Below, in pieces: positions 38,307 to 51,143 of a DNA stretch of 64,000 nucleotides (its first letter is position 1; the number at the start of each line of letters is the position of its first letter). The notes beneath the pieces are model-generated. The model did not search any database. It was given only the letters and a program-made list of their open reading frames with translations, and had not been told where the DNA came from. Source of the DNA: Hyalella azteca (Eukaryota > Arthropoda > Malacostraca > Amphipoda > Hyalellidae). A program made the translations under genes and the position numbers. The DNA is taken from positions 372,001 to 436,000 of the forward strand of contig NW_025937263.1 of assembly GCF_000764305.2 (NCBI RefSeq), read 5' to 3'.

Positions 38307-40364
38307 TAGAGCCAAACTCAGCAGGTTCCAAATGCCTGGCAAGCACTGCCCAGCAAAACCTCGGCGTCAATCACGGCTGTTAGTACTTTTAACGTCTTTA
38401 TGCGCGATCTCTCTTTTCCAAAGCCCTTTCACCCGCGTAATTATCTTCACAGAGATAAATATTCCTCAATCAGAACCCTTTTCATGCAACATTTATTCGT
38501 CTCCGGCAAGAACGATACACGAAGCTAGGATATGATGGTTGGTGGGCATCGGGAATTATCAAATTATATCGACAGAATACCTCTAAGATTAAGAATACCT
38601 CTTTTCGGTTGTCTTTCGATTTAAAGAGTTTAAATTGAAAGATTTAAATACTATTAAAATTATTGGAATGTGGGTTCGTTGATATTCTCACTGAAATACT
38701 TGTATAATTGTGTTTCCTTTAAATAAATAATTTTCAAATGAAAAACCTGGCAGGAGAATATAAACGAATATATGTGCGAAAATCCATTTACTGTTTACTT
38801 GCAACTAAAATACCGACATATACGTACACTACTCCATGCAAGTAATGAATAAAAATATAATAAGGCTGTAAATCTCTCGATTCTTTGAGTTGTAAGCAGC
38901 CGACCTCGTGGTCAAAAACCACTTCAAAGTAACGGTAAAATAGAAATTCTGACGACCAGTCGCTCGTTAGAGGCACAATCGGAAACGTAGCCTCGTATAG
39001 GTAGAGGTCCAATGACAGTAAATATTTGATGAGCAGCGTTTGATGTTGCAATACAGCCAGCGAAACAACACCTAATCCTTCTCAACCGCTGCCTGAGTAT
39101 CCAGCGCATCGACGGAGCATGGTTACAAATGTCAGACAAAACGTGCAATTGTGCGGCAGTTACGACGGCCAAAAAAATCGTTACTGGCTTCGTGCCGGGC
39201 ATTAGTTTTATCAGGAAGGCATTAGGGCAAACGCGGCGTCAAACAAAACGTGACGACCTGAGCACCAATAGCCGATGGATTCAGGATTTACCTAATTGTG
39301 GCATCGGCGCTATGCCATATTAGCTTCACTAATAAGATTAACTGATTGCGAGAGGGGCTGGTCACAAGCAATGCACCGAGGTCTGTACAATATTAATACG
39401 TGGAACTATCAATTGCTGTTTTGCAAATGGTTGTAACACATCATTGAAGGTTAGGAATAGATACTTAGGTTTTGTTGCATCACAGCATTTTCAACAGTAA
39501 AATTGGCACAAATAAAATATTTTTATTCTGACTGGTTTTTCGATCTGAAATAATGAGGATCGATATTGATTTATTCGCATTTAAGCAAAAAAGTCCAAGT
39601 CTTTTAAACGTTGTTCACCAAATTTAAGTAGTTACCTCGCAAAACTGTAGTTGAATGCAAAGTTATTTCTTCAATTAGTGTAAGGGGTTTCGCAGTAATT
39701 TTTTGTTTCGTCAAACAAATGTGATCACGAAGTTCACTAAAACTAAAGCCAATGCTTTTTCGAACACTGAAAAATCTCACGTTTTGTTTGTCTAATACTG
39801 AGCAAAGAAAACTTTTCACGTATTCCGATTTTCACTTCGCTTTGAATGACTCGTATTCACTCGCCACGTAATTTCGACTGTCGGCTTTGATGAGATTCCT
39901 GAAGTCTAAAAGAATCCAGGATTCTTACACCCGAGTAATCATTCTGGTCAGACACAACCGTTCTGATGAGACGGAAACAAGGAAGCCAATAGAGGGAAAA
40001 CAATTCCTGTATCAAAAACACTCAAAAAGCCTCGGTTTATTCAAAAACCGACAGTCAAAGTTTCCTTCATAATAGAAGCCAAAAGTAACATGAATTAAAG
40101 CAAGAAAACTGACGAGTAGCTACGTAGAAACGTTTTCAACGTAATCCCGGCCACATAATCCCGGCGTTTCTGCCACGTAATCCTGGCGTTGCTCACAGAT
40201 TATCCCTGCAATTTGAGAATCCCGTTAATCCAAATTCCGTCATCCCGAACCCAGTTCCTAATTTTGAAATCAAGGCACTCGAAGAAAGAGCCGTTAAAAC
40301 TCGTATTCTACAAAGAGCTCTCATTCATGTTTCACTCCAGTGCATTGCGCTGCACTTGAACAGT
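38307..40364. other. Unassigned
   Basis: Nothing recognised except three to four short CGTAATCCCGGC-like units at about 40139-40200. Confidence 0.35.
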
Positions 40365-40612
40365 CATATCGGTAAAACAGTCACATCAGTAGAACAGTTC
40401 TATCATTAGAACAGTCATATCATTAGAACAGTCATATCATTAGAACAGTCATATCATTAGAACAGTCCTATCATTAGAACAGTCAACAGTCACATCACTA
40501 GAACAGCCATGTCACTAGAACAGCCATGTCACGAGAACAGTCACATCACTAGAACAGCCATGTCACTAGAACAGCCATGTAGCGAGAACAGTCACATCAC
40601 TAGAACAGTCAT
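40365..40612. repeat. 17-bp minisatellite
   Basis: About 14 copies of AGAACAGTCATATCATT and a variant AGAACAGCCATGTCACT; the variants are grouped, suggesting separate expansions. Confidence 0.9.
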
Positions 40613-41649
40613 ATCGGCCTATATTTCCCAAAAAAATAGTATTTATTTTTTTAATTACCACAAAGTCGAATATAATTCAACGATATCCAGGCTACAGATA
40701 AACCTAGTGAAATGATGGAATTTGAGTTACAGAAGTCATGCACACTGACGCAATCGCTGGAACTCCCGCTCCAGCTCAGATGGTATTCGGAAATATTCGT
40801 TATGAAGAGAAATGCCGCCTATTTTTGTGTTGGGGGAGCGAGATTCAATGCTCGCAGAATGATCCAACATTGCCGAAAAGAACTAAGCTTGGAAAATTTC
40901 AGCAAAAGGTTGAAATATGCACAAGAATATGGTATACATTAGCAAATTTATGACAACAACTAAAATATAGAACACGACTGCATAGCGACAAAAAGCAAAT
41001 GAACAACGAAAATGCGCTAAAAACAGGAGTAACTACTGCACAGACACCCTTAATTCAGAGTTAAATCAATCACAGCGTGTACAAAAGCAGCAAAGGTCAC
41101 CATGGGCAACAGGGTTAACAATACTACTAAGCATTGAGCTTGAAGCATCAATAACGCAACAGCAGCACAAGTCATCACGACTGCGGGGTTAGCGTCGCAG
41201 CAAGAGATGTGAGCTAGAAGCATTTGTCGCATTAATTGCTACGAGGCAGAGTGCAGGGAGCGGCCTGTTCTGCCATTATAGGTGGAATTAGTCCTGCTGA
41301 TAAGCACACTCGGATAAATAAGCGAGACTTTGTGCAAATAACGATGAACTTTTGGCACTTGAGTGTTCCATCCCGACCCAATTTACGGCTGACAAAGGGC
41401 CGTATCAGTGCTACGTCCTCGATCTCCCTGAATTGTACTAGAAGCGCTTAGCCTTATTGTGCGGTGCACATACCTGTTTTCTGACCGCGATGTCTCCAAG
41501 AAGGCGGACGAACAAAATAATTTGATATTGTACCATAAAAACTTTGAGTGGGCAGCGCAAGCAAACATAACGAGTGTGGCCAGCTCCGTGCAGTCGCTGT
41601 ACAGAGAAGGTGTATTGAACATACTCGTAATACGTGAACATTATTTCTA

Positions 41650-41990
41650 GTATAGATGTGGAGAGATAGAAATGGAAGGGAAGAGAAGATGGGAGAGTGG
41701 AGAAACGAGAAACAGAGTGGGAGAGTGAAGAAAAACAGAGTGGAAGAGTGAAAAAAACAGAGTGGGAGAGTGAAGAAACAGAGAGGGAAAATGGAAAAAT
41801 AGAGTGGGAGAGTGAAGAGACAGAGTGGGAGAGTGAAGAAACCGAGTGGTAGAATGAAAAAAATAGAGTGGGAGAGTGAAGAGAGGGAGAGTGAAGAGAC
41901 AGAGAGGGAGAGTGCAGACACAGAGTGGGAGAGTGGAGAAACAGAGTGGGAGAGTGAAGAGACAGAGAGGGGGAGAGGGAGCGCACACAG
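41650..41990 (+). repeat. Polypurine tract of ~21-bp GAGTGGGAGAGTGAAGA units
   Basis: About 340 bp in which the plus strand is almost wholly A/G, built from degenerate GAGTGGGAGAGTGAAGAGAC units. The opposite strand is pyrimidine-only, so the long minus frames rich in Ser/Leu/His are repeat artefacts. Such purine mirror-like tracts can adopt triplex DNA. Confidence 0.88.
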
Positions 41991-42066
41991 GAGAGGAGGG
42001 GGGGCGTATGCCCCCCGCCGTTCACAGGTTAAAGAGGAGGCTCCAGTTGAGCTGCTACCTGCCCAG

Positions 42067-42306
42067 AGCTCTGCCCTGAGCTCTGCCCTGAGCTCTGCCC
42101 TGAGCTCTGCCCTGAGCTCTGCCCTGAGCTCTGCCCTGAGCTCTGCCCTGAGCTCTGCCCTGAGCTCTGCCCCGATATCTGCCCTGAGCTCTGCCCTGAG
42201 CTCTGCCCTGAGATCTGCCCTGAGATCTGCCCTGAGATCTGCCCTGAGCTCTGCCCTGAGATCTGCCCTGAGCTCTGCCCTGAGATCTGCCCTGAGATCT
42301 GCCCCT
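42067..42306. repeat. 12-bp tandem repeat, ~20 copies
   Basis: Twenty units of AGCTCTGCCCTG with AGATCT variants concentrated in the right half and one CCGATATCT variant near 42171. The period is a multiple of 3, so frames on both strands encode simple peptides (SSAL, RAEL and similar); none is a credible gene. Confidence 0.95.
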
Positions 42307-42443
42307 GATTCGTCGTGTGACAATGCAGACGGCTGGCGGAGCCCACTGAATTGTGCAATATATTAGTGTCATAGGTAATAAAAATTGTAAATAATTAAAT
42401 GCCTTTTGTAATTAAATATATTGCCTAACCGTGCGCAGAAGGA

Positions 42444-42505
42444 AAATGCTCATTGAGCATTTATTATAAATGCTCAATAAGCATTTATAATAAATGCTCA
42501 AGCAA
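42444..42505. repeat. Cluster of TGCTCA/TGAGCA hairpins
   Basis: AAATGCTCA and TGAGCATTT alternate three times with ATTATAA spacers, so several mutually exclusive hairpins are possible. Confidence 0.7.
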
Positions 42506-43543
42506 ATTAGAAATGCTTATTAGTACATATCGATTGCGTCTTTCAATTAATAGGACTAACGCCTACATCGTAAGGATCAAATATAGCCGTTATTGAGCTA
42601 GAGTTTAACAAAATTTTGCTGATAATATCACCTCCTCAAGACAGCTGAATGCTTAATTGTGCGCTCCGAATTGTTCAAAAAATGCGACAAATTAGTGACC
42701 GTCGTCATCGTCTTTCCTTGGCAGATTCAAAGCAACCTGATTTCACGCAGGGGAAGTTGGCTGAAGTTTGTCATTACTGAGGCGCAAGTTCGACGAGCGG
42801 GTTGCTGCTGAGCGATGCCTGCCAAAAATATCATAGAAAATTTGGAACCTAAAACTATTTACAAACTTGAGCGATCAATCACATTATAATTTTTCAAGAG
42901 CGGTCGTTCACAGTTTTCACTCACGTTTTAATTCGAAATTATACGGAAGACTAATGGGAGACCTTCCTCTTTCCAGTTCTAGTTTCGTAGAATGGTGACC
43001 ACATCAGAAATTTAATATTTTTATTTCTGTACAGAAATATGATAGTCGGATCTGACGAATGCTTTGCAGTTTCGCGTCACGTTGATGTCTGGTCTTGGTT
43101 ATAACTTCGAAAAAATTAATGCTTCGACTGGCGACTGGAAATATTAGCATTAAAAAATTTTTTTAATCATCAAAACATGATTGACTTTCAGCAGTTAGAG
43201 CAAATGAATAACATATCCTAGAATTTTTTTCCATTCTGATTGGTATTATTTATTAATATATTTTGATGAAACGACAGACGGCACACATGAACTAAAGGCA
43301 AAAGTACAATAATAAAATTTAAAATAGTAACCAACAATTATTTTCAAGCGTAATTCCGTACTAATAATTCATCAACTGGTTATTTCCAAGTACTAAACAT
43401 TGAACTGTTATCGAAAAATCGAATTAAGAACGGTGAATGAAAATTGACTCGACTCTCCTTCGAATCAACTTTAAAATAAGGAGACGCGCGTTCTCAAATT
43501 ATAACAGACAGAAAACCCCGCATGAAATGCTACCGCGACTCAC

Positions 43544-43825
43544 CTGCTCGAAGATGAAGTGGTCGACTTCTTCCAAGGGCCGGCCGTACATGTAGCGCGG
43601 GAAAGGCTCGTACTTGGACGGGAGTACACCGCCGTCGGCGACAGTGGGGTTGCGGCGCGGCAAGAAGCCATAGTCTCGGATGACACTGGACGTCCTGGCT
43701 TCCAGCTGGTCCAGGGACTCCCGAGTGAAGGGTCGCAAGTAAGGCGACGTGCGGCTCTTCGACCTGATCGAGCCTCTGAATGAGCCGCTGCCGCTGGCGG
43801 TCAAACTTGACGTCGCTGCAGCCAT
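43544..43825 (-). CDS. NaCP60E: First coding exon of a Nav2/DSC1-type voltage-gated channel
   Basis: Seen: ATG at 43825-43823 in a good Kozak context (A at -3, G at +4), then 94 codons to donor CAG|GTGAGT, ending phase 0. Base composition is far more GC-rich than its surroundings. The protein starts with a Ser/Gly-rich low-complexity stretch (residues 1-28), then LRPFTRESLDQLEAR (30-44) and LPSKYEPFPRYMYGRPLEEVD (68-88). Known: FxPFTRESLxxIExR followed by a proline-rich link and PLEDIDPxY is the cytoplasmic N-terminus of voltage-gated sodium channels; the YEPFP-x-YGRPLEE-D form is characteristic of the invertebrate Nav2/DSC1 branch. Inference: first exon of a NaCP60E orthologue, a calcium-selective neuronal channel. 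No transmembrane exon was recognised below 43.5 kb, so either intron 1 exceeds 43 kb or the exon belongs to a broken copy. The clade assignment rests on recognition, not alignment. Confidence 0.66.
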
Positions 43826-46800
43826 ATTTTGATAAACGCCTGCTTGTAGTGCTAAATTATTTTCAATTATTTTCGGAGATCAGGTTTGATGCACGAGAGA
43901 TGACGAGCAACTAGAAGAATTGTGTGTGTCTCATCAAGTGATCCGTACATCAAACAATTCTTGCAAAGAGCTCTTGAAGCGGCGAATTGCAAGGAGTTAC
44001 AATTATTACAATACAGGCGAGTCGTTACTTGCGATTCCAGTCAAATTTAGGTCCACTTTAATGGAAGAAGTTTTTCAAACAAGAAATTTTTCCGCAAAGA
44101 ATGGAACTAACTTATTACACACGTAAGGAAAAATAGTTCTAAAGTTATTCGAAAGCACCAGTAACTTCGATGTTAGAAGATGGATATCATGTGCGAATTC
44201 AATGACATTATATCAGAATAGTGTCACCCGTAACCAACTAGAGGTCTCGAGTTTGATTTCCGTCGTCGTTGTGTGATTCAGTCTACAAACCTGTATCGTT
44301 TTATAGTACGTACAGGACGATATTATGTGCGATGTTCTTGGCTGGGACGAGGGGGTAAGGACCAAAGGACCACGAGCGACTGAGTGAGTTCTTGGTGATC
44401 AATACATGACTTTAATGTAAATTCGATAATATTAAAGAGGACATGATACGCTGTCAAAATAAAAAGAACGCTTGGTTGCGACCCAATAATTCAACAATTC
44501 TGCAGTTGGGTGTTGCATTGTAATGAAGTGATGATGCCCTCGAGTTGAACGCGTCAATGGTGATCTTCGGATGATATTCGCCGAATTCTTCCAAGCTTGA
44601 GGATCTTGAAATGATCGAAGTGGGCTTTGATGTTCTTCAAAACCTAGGCCCGATTTCAGGTTTCATTTAGAGCAAGGATTTCACGAGCAGAAATTAAGAC
44701 GAGGTCATAGAAAGAGTGCTGGTGACTCTGGGCTATCAAGCAGCTCTTCATGATGAAATTTGTGAATGTAATCAGCTGGGGTGAGTAAATCGGATGACTA
44801 AAAGCTGGATTTACAGACATTAAAAGCTAATACGATGTAATATACTATAAGTGATGAAAACGGTTAAGAAGTATTATAGGATATTAGTCAAATATCACAA
44901 TAATATCGGCCGTTCGTCTACGTGAGAGCGAGCTATTTCAATTTTTACTTGAAATATAATCTTTGCAAAACCTTTACATGCAGGTTGTTCGTGCGTCTAC
45001 GCGAGTGATCTCTCTATCACCACTGTGTGTCATAGCATCCTAACAAGCCATACAGATGAACGGCCTAAGAGCTCAACATACAATCCGAATTTAAACACAT
45101 AATGGTAGTTTTCTATTCTACGAAGTTAAATATCAGGAATGTGACTCCGACCATACCGTCAACGGGTTCTCAAGAAAGATTCAATAAATTAAGTACACTA
45201 GAGGCGAGGAACGTAGAGAAGTCATTACCGGACACCCTCGTGCGAAGCTGATCAACTTCGATCATATCAAAGACAAATCGAAGACAGAAATCAAATTTAC
45301 TTTCTGAACAGCAGGCCACCCGCTTCACAATAAAATCTTAGCGAGATGAATAATTCGAGGAACGAATATAATATATAATTATATATATGCATAGTAATCC
45401 TGCCAAACGACAATTATGTTGATAATGGACTGATTATCCTCGTAATTTCACCTGTTCATTAAAATGTCTCAATATGGCTTGTTCGAGAAAATTCTCATTA
45501 CTTTGAGACAGAAAATTCTACTATTAAAAATCTTCAATACGGCTGCAAATATCTCAGCGAAGTTAGATAAGATTAAGGTTTATTAAACGATTGGAAGCGC
45601 AAGAAAAGACATGCAACGGCAGTCATAGTTTAGAATATAAGTTATCAGCACCCAAATATTCCTGGTAGTTTTTTCACCATTCACTATTGAAAATTTTTCT
45701 AACTCGTGGAAGTGCTTAAAGTAATGAAGAAGTAATACAAGATAACATTACCACCAAGATATCAAGACGCATGTGAGAGAGGCATTAAACGCAGGCAGGT
45801 AGTCGTACCACACCAACAAGATCGGGTGAATACGATTTTAATGCCTTCTTATTTAGGACAAACATTTGGAAAACTGTGACGCGCATAAACGCGAGTCGAT
45901 AAATATCAATTGCACAACAAACTTGACGGCGTCAACCAAACAAATAGTCAAAGATCGGCACATTCACCGATAGAGGTGATTAGTTACAGAACTTCCCTAA
46001 TACGTCGCTCCAAGTCTCCAGACAAATACTATATTACGTTGTACTAGGAACAGAGCATCAGTAGGTAAGTTTAATGTGAAAAGTCCCACAAGTGGGACAC
46101 CGTACGGAGCTCTATTAAAACTACCCTTAATTGGCTATAAATATTATAATGTTCAACAATGTAGGGAGCGAAAATCTATCGATACTCGATGTCTGAACTA
46201 TCGTAAATCTCTTAATGGGCTAGAAGGCTAAGCTGAAGAACCTATTACACGATTCTTATAATTATAATTAAAGGTATTTGTTCCCTTGCAAACACCCAGC
46301 AACGAACACTGGAATCCTTAATGGAGCATCACAAAGCTATTCCAAGCTATAATATCTCTCATACTTAGGAAAAAGTGATACCTAAGAACAAACAGGAAAA
46401 TTTAAATTTCTAGTGCGCAAGCAGACCAAGCGAGTCTATTTCTGAAAAATTACTTTCTATATCTACGGAAAGTATGCTAATAAACTAATTTCAGCAGATA
46501 ACACAGGATGAGACTGATGCAAGTTCAGCTTGTTATCAAAGAATAGAGAAGGGGATGAGGTTGTGGCGCGAAGAAACAAAATGCCGGGCTTCAATATTCG
46601 AAGATCAGATCTGACAAGTCGATGATTCCATAAAACTTGAAGGTTTCAGGTTAACAAGATCGCACGAAGCTGAAGACACGTCCGAGATTAAACTTCCAGA
46701 AACTGTTTCCGGTGGTAAAATGTCCTGTAGAATTAAATACAACAAAGTGCAGCCTACATCGACACGGCGGCCGGTTAAGTAACGCCAGAAATCTTCATAT

Positions 46801-48204
46801 TCATGGCAAGTGCGAAAGAGAACAAGGACCTTTCCTTGCCTTGAGGGGCTTCGTCGTCAAAAGTATCATCAGTATTCACAAATATTTTCTTCAGCCTGAG
46901 GTTTGATTCAGAATTAAATAGGTCTTCATCACCATTCGAACTTCAAGAAGTAGACGAGAAAAAACTTGCCGAATTACACCGAAAGATTTAAAGAAACATG
47001 AATCCAAATAACTTCATTTCAGTGTCTACAGCGACCTCAAGCAAGCACTGTGTTTGGATTAACACTTCAAAATCACATCTATTGAAATAAATTCAGGACT
47101 GCAGCTTTTTTTCGGAATTCATCCTAGTTTTCACTTCGAATTTATTATAATTTCAGGACGTTTTATCGCACTCTTATTTTAATTAAATTGAAACTTTTAG
47201 ATAAGCTGAAACTGCTTCAATTCAATGCGGATTTCTAAACATTTCAACGCACTATGCACATCACTAAATTTAATCGATTTTGTTTTGAATCAATTGCCAT
47301 TATCACCAATTTCGTACCTTGTTAATTATCATCAAAAACACTTATGGATGTACAGATTGATTCCAGTTAATGTATCTGGATGCGCCGTTTCAATGGCAAT
47401 TTTTTTCACACTTACAAACTGTTTCATGGCAGACATACACGTAAAGTCGACAATGTATCAGGAACTGAAAGAAAGACGCGTAGTTTGTTAATTAAAACCA
47501 AGATTAAAACGCCAAGCGGACAAACATTCTTAAACTTATTCAACCTGAACATCCGAATAATGAATTTGCAATTGGTCAAACACAGAAAACTTAAATTTTT
47601 TTCTATTCAACCAGTAAAATTGAAGCAAATTAAGTGCGATTCGTTTCTCGTATAAAACTCGTGATACAATACTTTGGCTGACGGTCATGGCGCGATTAAA
47701 TGGACATAATATTATTACTATTAGATGGACATATTTGAAATCACCACTCAAAAGAAGCATCTAAAATCTAAATTGTTGATAATCTTATCGTTTTCCCGCT
47801 TATTTATCCATGCCCACTCACGGGAAGAAGAAGAGGAGTTCAAAAATCATATCCATCTTAGTCTGAACAACAGTCTGAATCTGACAGGTCTTCAAGCTGG
47901 TCTGATTGAAAAAAAAAATTCGGACCATTTCGTACGTGCAGTGACTAGGGCAACTTGCGCGCTTGAACCTCTTTATTCAAGTTGCTCGCAAAGATACCAA
48001 TTAAAATTTCATCAATACCTATTCGACGCTCGGGAAATTAATGAGCCATTTCTGCTCATTCGGGAAGCCTTCATCCTACATTCTGCGACAGGTATAAGGC
48101 AGAGCAACAAATCCTAACTAAACGAAACATGCCTGGGAAGAAACTATGAAAAAGAAACTTTTTAAGGGCACATGAACAATACTTCGGTAATGGCATTAAT
48201 GCGA
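43826..48204. other. Upstream flank of the channel exon; no gene recognised
   Basis: Should contain the 5' UTR and possibly the promoter of the minus-strand channel gene. I see no CpG island or TATA box I can assign. A 130-codon plus frame at 47725-48117 is AT-rich with no recognised motif. Confidence 0.35.
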
Positions 48205-48348
48205 ATTACTAGTAATGACAATACTCCGAAGTCCGAATTATACAAACAAACGCCTACAGTAATTTTACAGTACAGTAAAAGTATTGTCATTACTAGTAAT
48301 GACAATACTCCGAAGTCCGAATTATACAAACAAACGCCTACAGTAATT
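48205..48348. repeat. Identical 60-bp direct repeat plus 30-bp perfect palindrome
   Basis: 48205-48264 and 48289-48348 are identical. The second copy's left edge extends into a perfect 30-bp palindrome at 48280-48309, centred on ACTAGT. Confidence 0.9.
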
Positions 48349-49970
48349 CTCTGAAGGAAATAATTAAGTGCAGTCATCAGCCTGCTCGCCAACCCCATCA
48401 TGCTATCTGACTGCAACAAGGGAAACTCGCGAATTTTACATACAAAAACCCGTTGCGGGTAATTAAATCGACTTTTTAGTGCCGTGTGACGAGAACCCAT
48501 ACTAATATGGGTTGATGAGGAGCGAAAGACCGCCGTAAATTACTTTCAGTGTCCCATAATTTTCAATGCTGGTAGATGGTCGCGATTGCATTGGCAAGTA
48601 CTAGTGATCATCTAGCCTTGTACTAGTGATCATTGAAAAGAACACAGAAGTTTACGCAGCCAACAGTAAGGTCCTCCGCATAACACTTATTTAATTAAAA
48701 GCATTGATTTGATTCAATAAATAAATAGATGATGAACAAAGCACACAACTGAAACACCGAAGATCATTTCAGAAGCTGGACGACCACATAAGAGGTACCA
48801 ATGCTTTGTTATTCGCGTTTAGCCCGCATGAAAACGCACGGGCCTGGGAAACTCTGATCCACAGGAAACAAGTCAAGAGCAGCCACGCACGCACTGGAGA
48901 GGAGGTGTTGGCACTGCCAGCGCGGATTCTGTTTAAGTCTTTCTCTGACCCCAGTTTCCAGCACCCCCACCCCCCGTCCTCACCTCTACACCTCCCACTG
49001 TCTCGCCCATGGAAAACTAAGCATAATACGCCGCCCAAGCTAGGCTACCTTTGCTTTTCAAGTCACCTCTTTTCGAACGCGTAGGGTGTTATGGTGGATT
49101 ATAAAGTATTCAACTTTCAAACCAACAGGTAGTGTAATTTTGTTTGGATGTAATCCTTTGCGACTTTCGGGTTGCGAATGTTAACAACAAGTACTTAATC
49201 GAATGTAAACTTAGTCTCACGGTTGTCTCGGCAAACAACACCAAAGCTGATATAAAAACTAACTTTCACAGCTACGACACATTTGTTTGTACTGTAACTT
49301 AGCATTGCAGACTGCTATTTTCGAGAAAATCTTCCTATTTCCGGATATGCGATTCTAGTTCGATTTGACTGTTCAGAATAATACTAAGAAGTGAAATTTC
49401 TCCATTATTCTGTAACTTGTTAGTTTACAACATGTTATTCTGTGCTGAATTTTAGCCTCACGACATTCTTGTTGTCCTGAACTAACCAAGCCTTACCGTA
49501 AAACGAAAGATTAATCAACAGTTACGGGGATTTCAACGGAGGTACTACGCGAGGCACCGGTCACGACAAACTATATCGAATATCGACATTCCTCGTGGTT
49601 CGACTTCAGATGTAAAGCAACAGCTCACGAGGTAAAGCAAGACAATTAAAACGCACGGCAAGAGCTACGAGTCTTACTTATAAACAGATTTTAACGAAAT
49701 TCAAAGTTTATAATATTGGTAATAGGTAATCCACCTGGGCAAGCATCGACACAATATTTGTAGTACGGTAGTACCGTACCACATGCCAGAATGATCAATT
49801 CTCAAATACAGAAGGGGTAATACAAGAACTAATGCACATTTCACAGTTAATCTGGATTTTTAAAATGGATTATCCGATTAGATTATGTCAATATTTTGGA
49901 AGTGATCTAATAAACAGGCTGGATCGATCTTGACTATTTGAACCACGACAACGACTAGAATTCCACCCAC

Positions 49971-50011
49971 GGCAAGTAGCAACTTATTCAATAAATAAGT
50001 TGCTACTTGCC
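49971..50011. repeat. Perfect 18-bp-arm hairpin
   Basis: GGCAAGTAGCAACTTATT at 49971-49988 pairs without mismatch with 49994-50011 across a 5-nt loop. Confidence 0.85.
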
Positions 50012-50507
50012 AATTTATTGAGACAAATTATATCGTTAAGCTAAGTTTTCCGATTATTTTGGAAAATGATCAAAAATTGCATCACATGTGAATTTCAATT
50101 TAAAATCTCAAGCAATCCAAATTTCAAAAATGCAATGGAATTAATGAAAAAAGTATGCATTTGAAAGAGTTTTGTGAGCCAAATAAATAGAAGTTAATCA
50201 AAATAGGTACCATAGTGACGGACGGAATTGGTACATCTGCGTGAAATACTCAAGCGACTGGCAAATTCTAATTACTCCAAATTCCGGGCACTTGGGCCTC
50301 CACCAATAAACGAAAGCTCCTACATGATGCATGTTCAACAGTCAACACAGTTCGCGTTCGTTCTATGATGATACCCGTAACACCATATAATAAGCCTGTT
50401 CACCACCTTGTTTCAACACGAAAATATTCAATAATATAATCACAATCAAATTTTGTAACCTTTGACTATTTAAAATTCAATTAATTATTCCTCCGATTTT
50501 TTTTCAG

Positions 50508-50646
50508 CAAATGCCACAGCACCATCGTCTGCACCCCGGAAAACTTCCTGCTCCAATCGACTAGCAGTCTAGACTCTAGACTACTCCCAGCCAGAAATCA
50601 CACACGGGGCTACCGTTTGCAGTTACACGATACCGGCCACTGGGAT
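50508..50646 (+). CDS. Candidate internal exon, product not recognised
   Basis: Seen: a long pyrimidine tract ending TTTTTTTTCAG directly precedes 50508, and 50647 begins GTGAGT. The 139-nt interval is GC-rich and open in the frame starting at 50509: 46 codons with two cysteines (KCHSTIVCTPENFLLQ) and ending DTGHWD. The other two frames are closed. The entering phase is one base (completing a codon) and the leaving phase is 0. Downstream of the donor the frame stops within three codons, as expected of an intron. No family is recognised and no partner exon was found nearby, so this is either part of a plus-strand gene with long introns or a well-formed pseudo-exon. Confidence 0.4.
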
Positions 50647-50867
50647 GTGAGTTAAATTCCAACGTGTTCTTAGAAAACTGTTGCCTGCAACTTTTTTAGA
50701 GTGAGGCACAATATGTTTGCAAGTTCTTTATAAGCATTTTGTGGCATTCAAATTCAGTGCGTGGACTAATAATCCAGACAAATTGAAAGCGCACTTAGTT
50801 CGTATCTGGCCATTTGTCCACGAAATGTTGATCGATTTATTTTGCGAATTGTTAAAATAAACTGGCC

Positions 50868-51143
50868 TCAGATAACTGCGACATGTACGTGGATAATAAT
50901 CACGAAGGTCAATAAACATCTGGTAATGGGCACATCTACTTGGAGTAGCTGGGTCGCCTGCCGAAGACCACCACTGCCCTGGATGTAATGGACCATCATG
51001 ATTCCTGCCTTCAGGAACGTAGCCTTCAACACTTCAAGCCGTCCGTATCTAGGCCGTGGGTCGAACCAGCCGTCCAGCCCTCGGTCGAACGGCCACTTGT
51101 CGAAAGACGATAAATTTTGGAACAGAACTATGCTATCTGAAAC
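50868..51143 (-). other. Open frame with coding-like codon use
   Basis: 91 codons free of stops on the minus strand, without an obvious ATG start. The middle part (about 51110-50960) is GC-rich, and its frame contains FDKWPFDRGLDGWFDPRPRYG. A possible acceptor TAGGTTTCAG lies at about 51135. No donor of good quality and no family recognised. Could be an exon, an old gene remnant or chance. Confidence 0.2.

Noticed and set aside
41454..42372. Several long frames on both strands (up to about 289 codons)
   Set aside because: They are translations of the polypurine and 12-bp repeats. The amino-acid runs simply mirror the repeat units and no domain is present.
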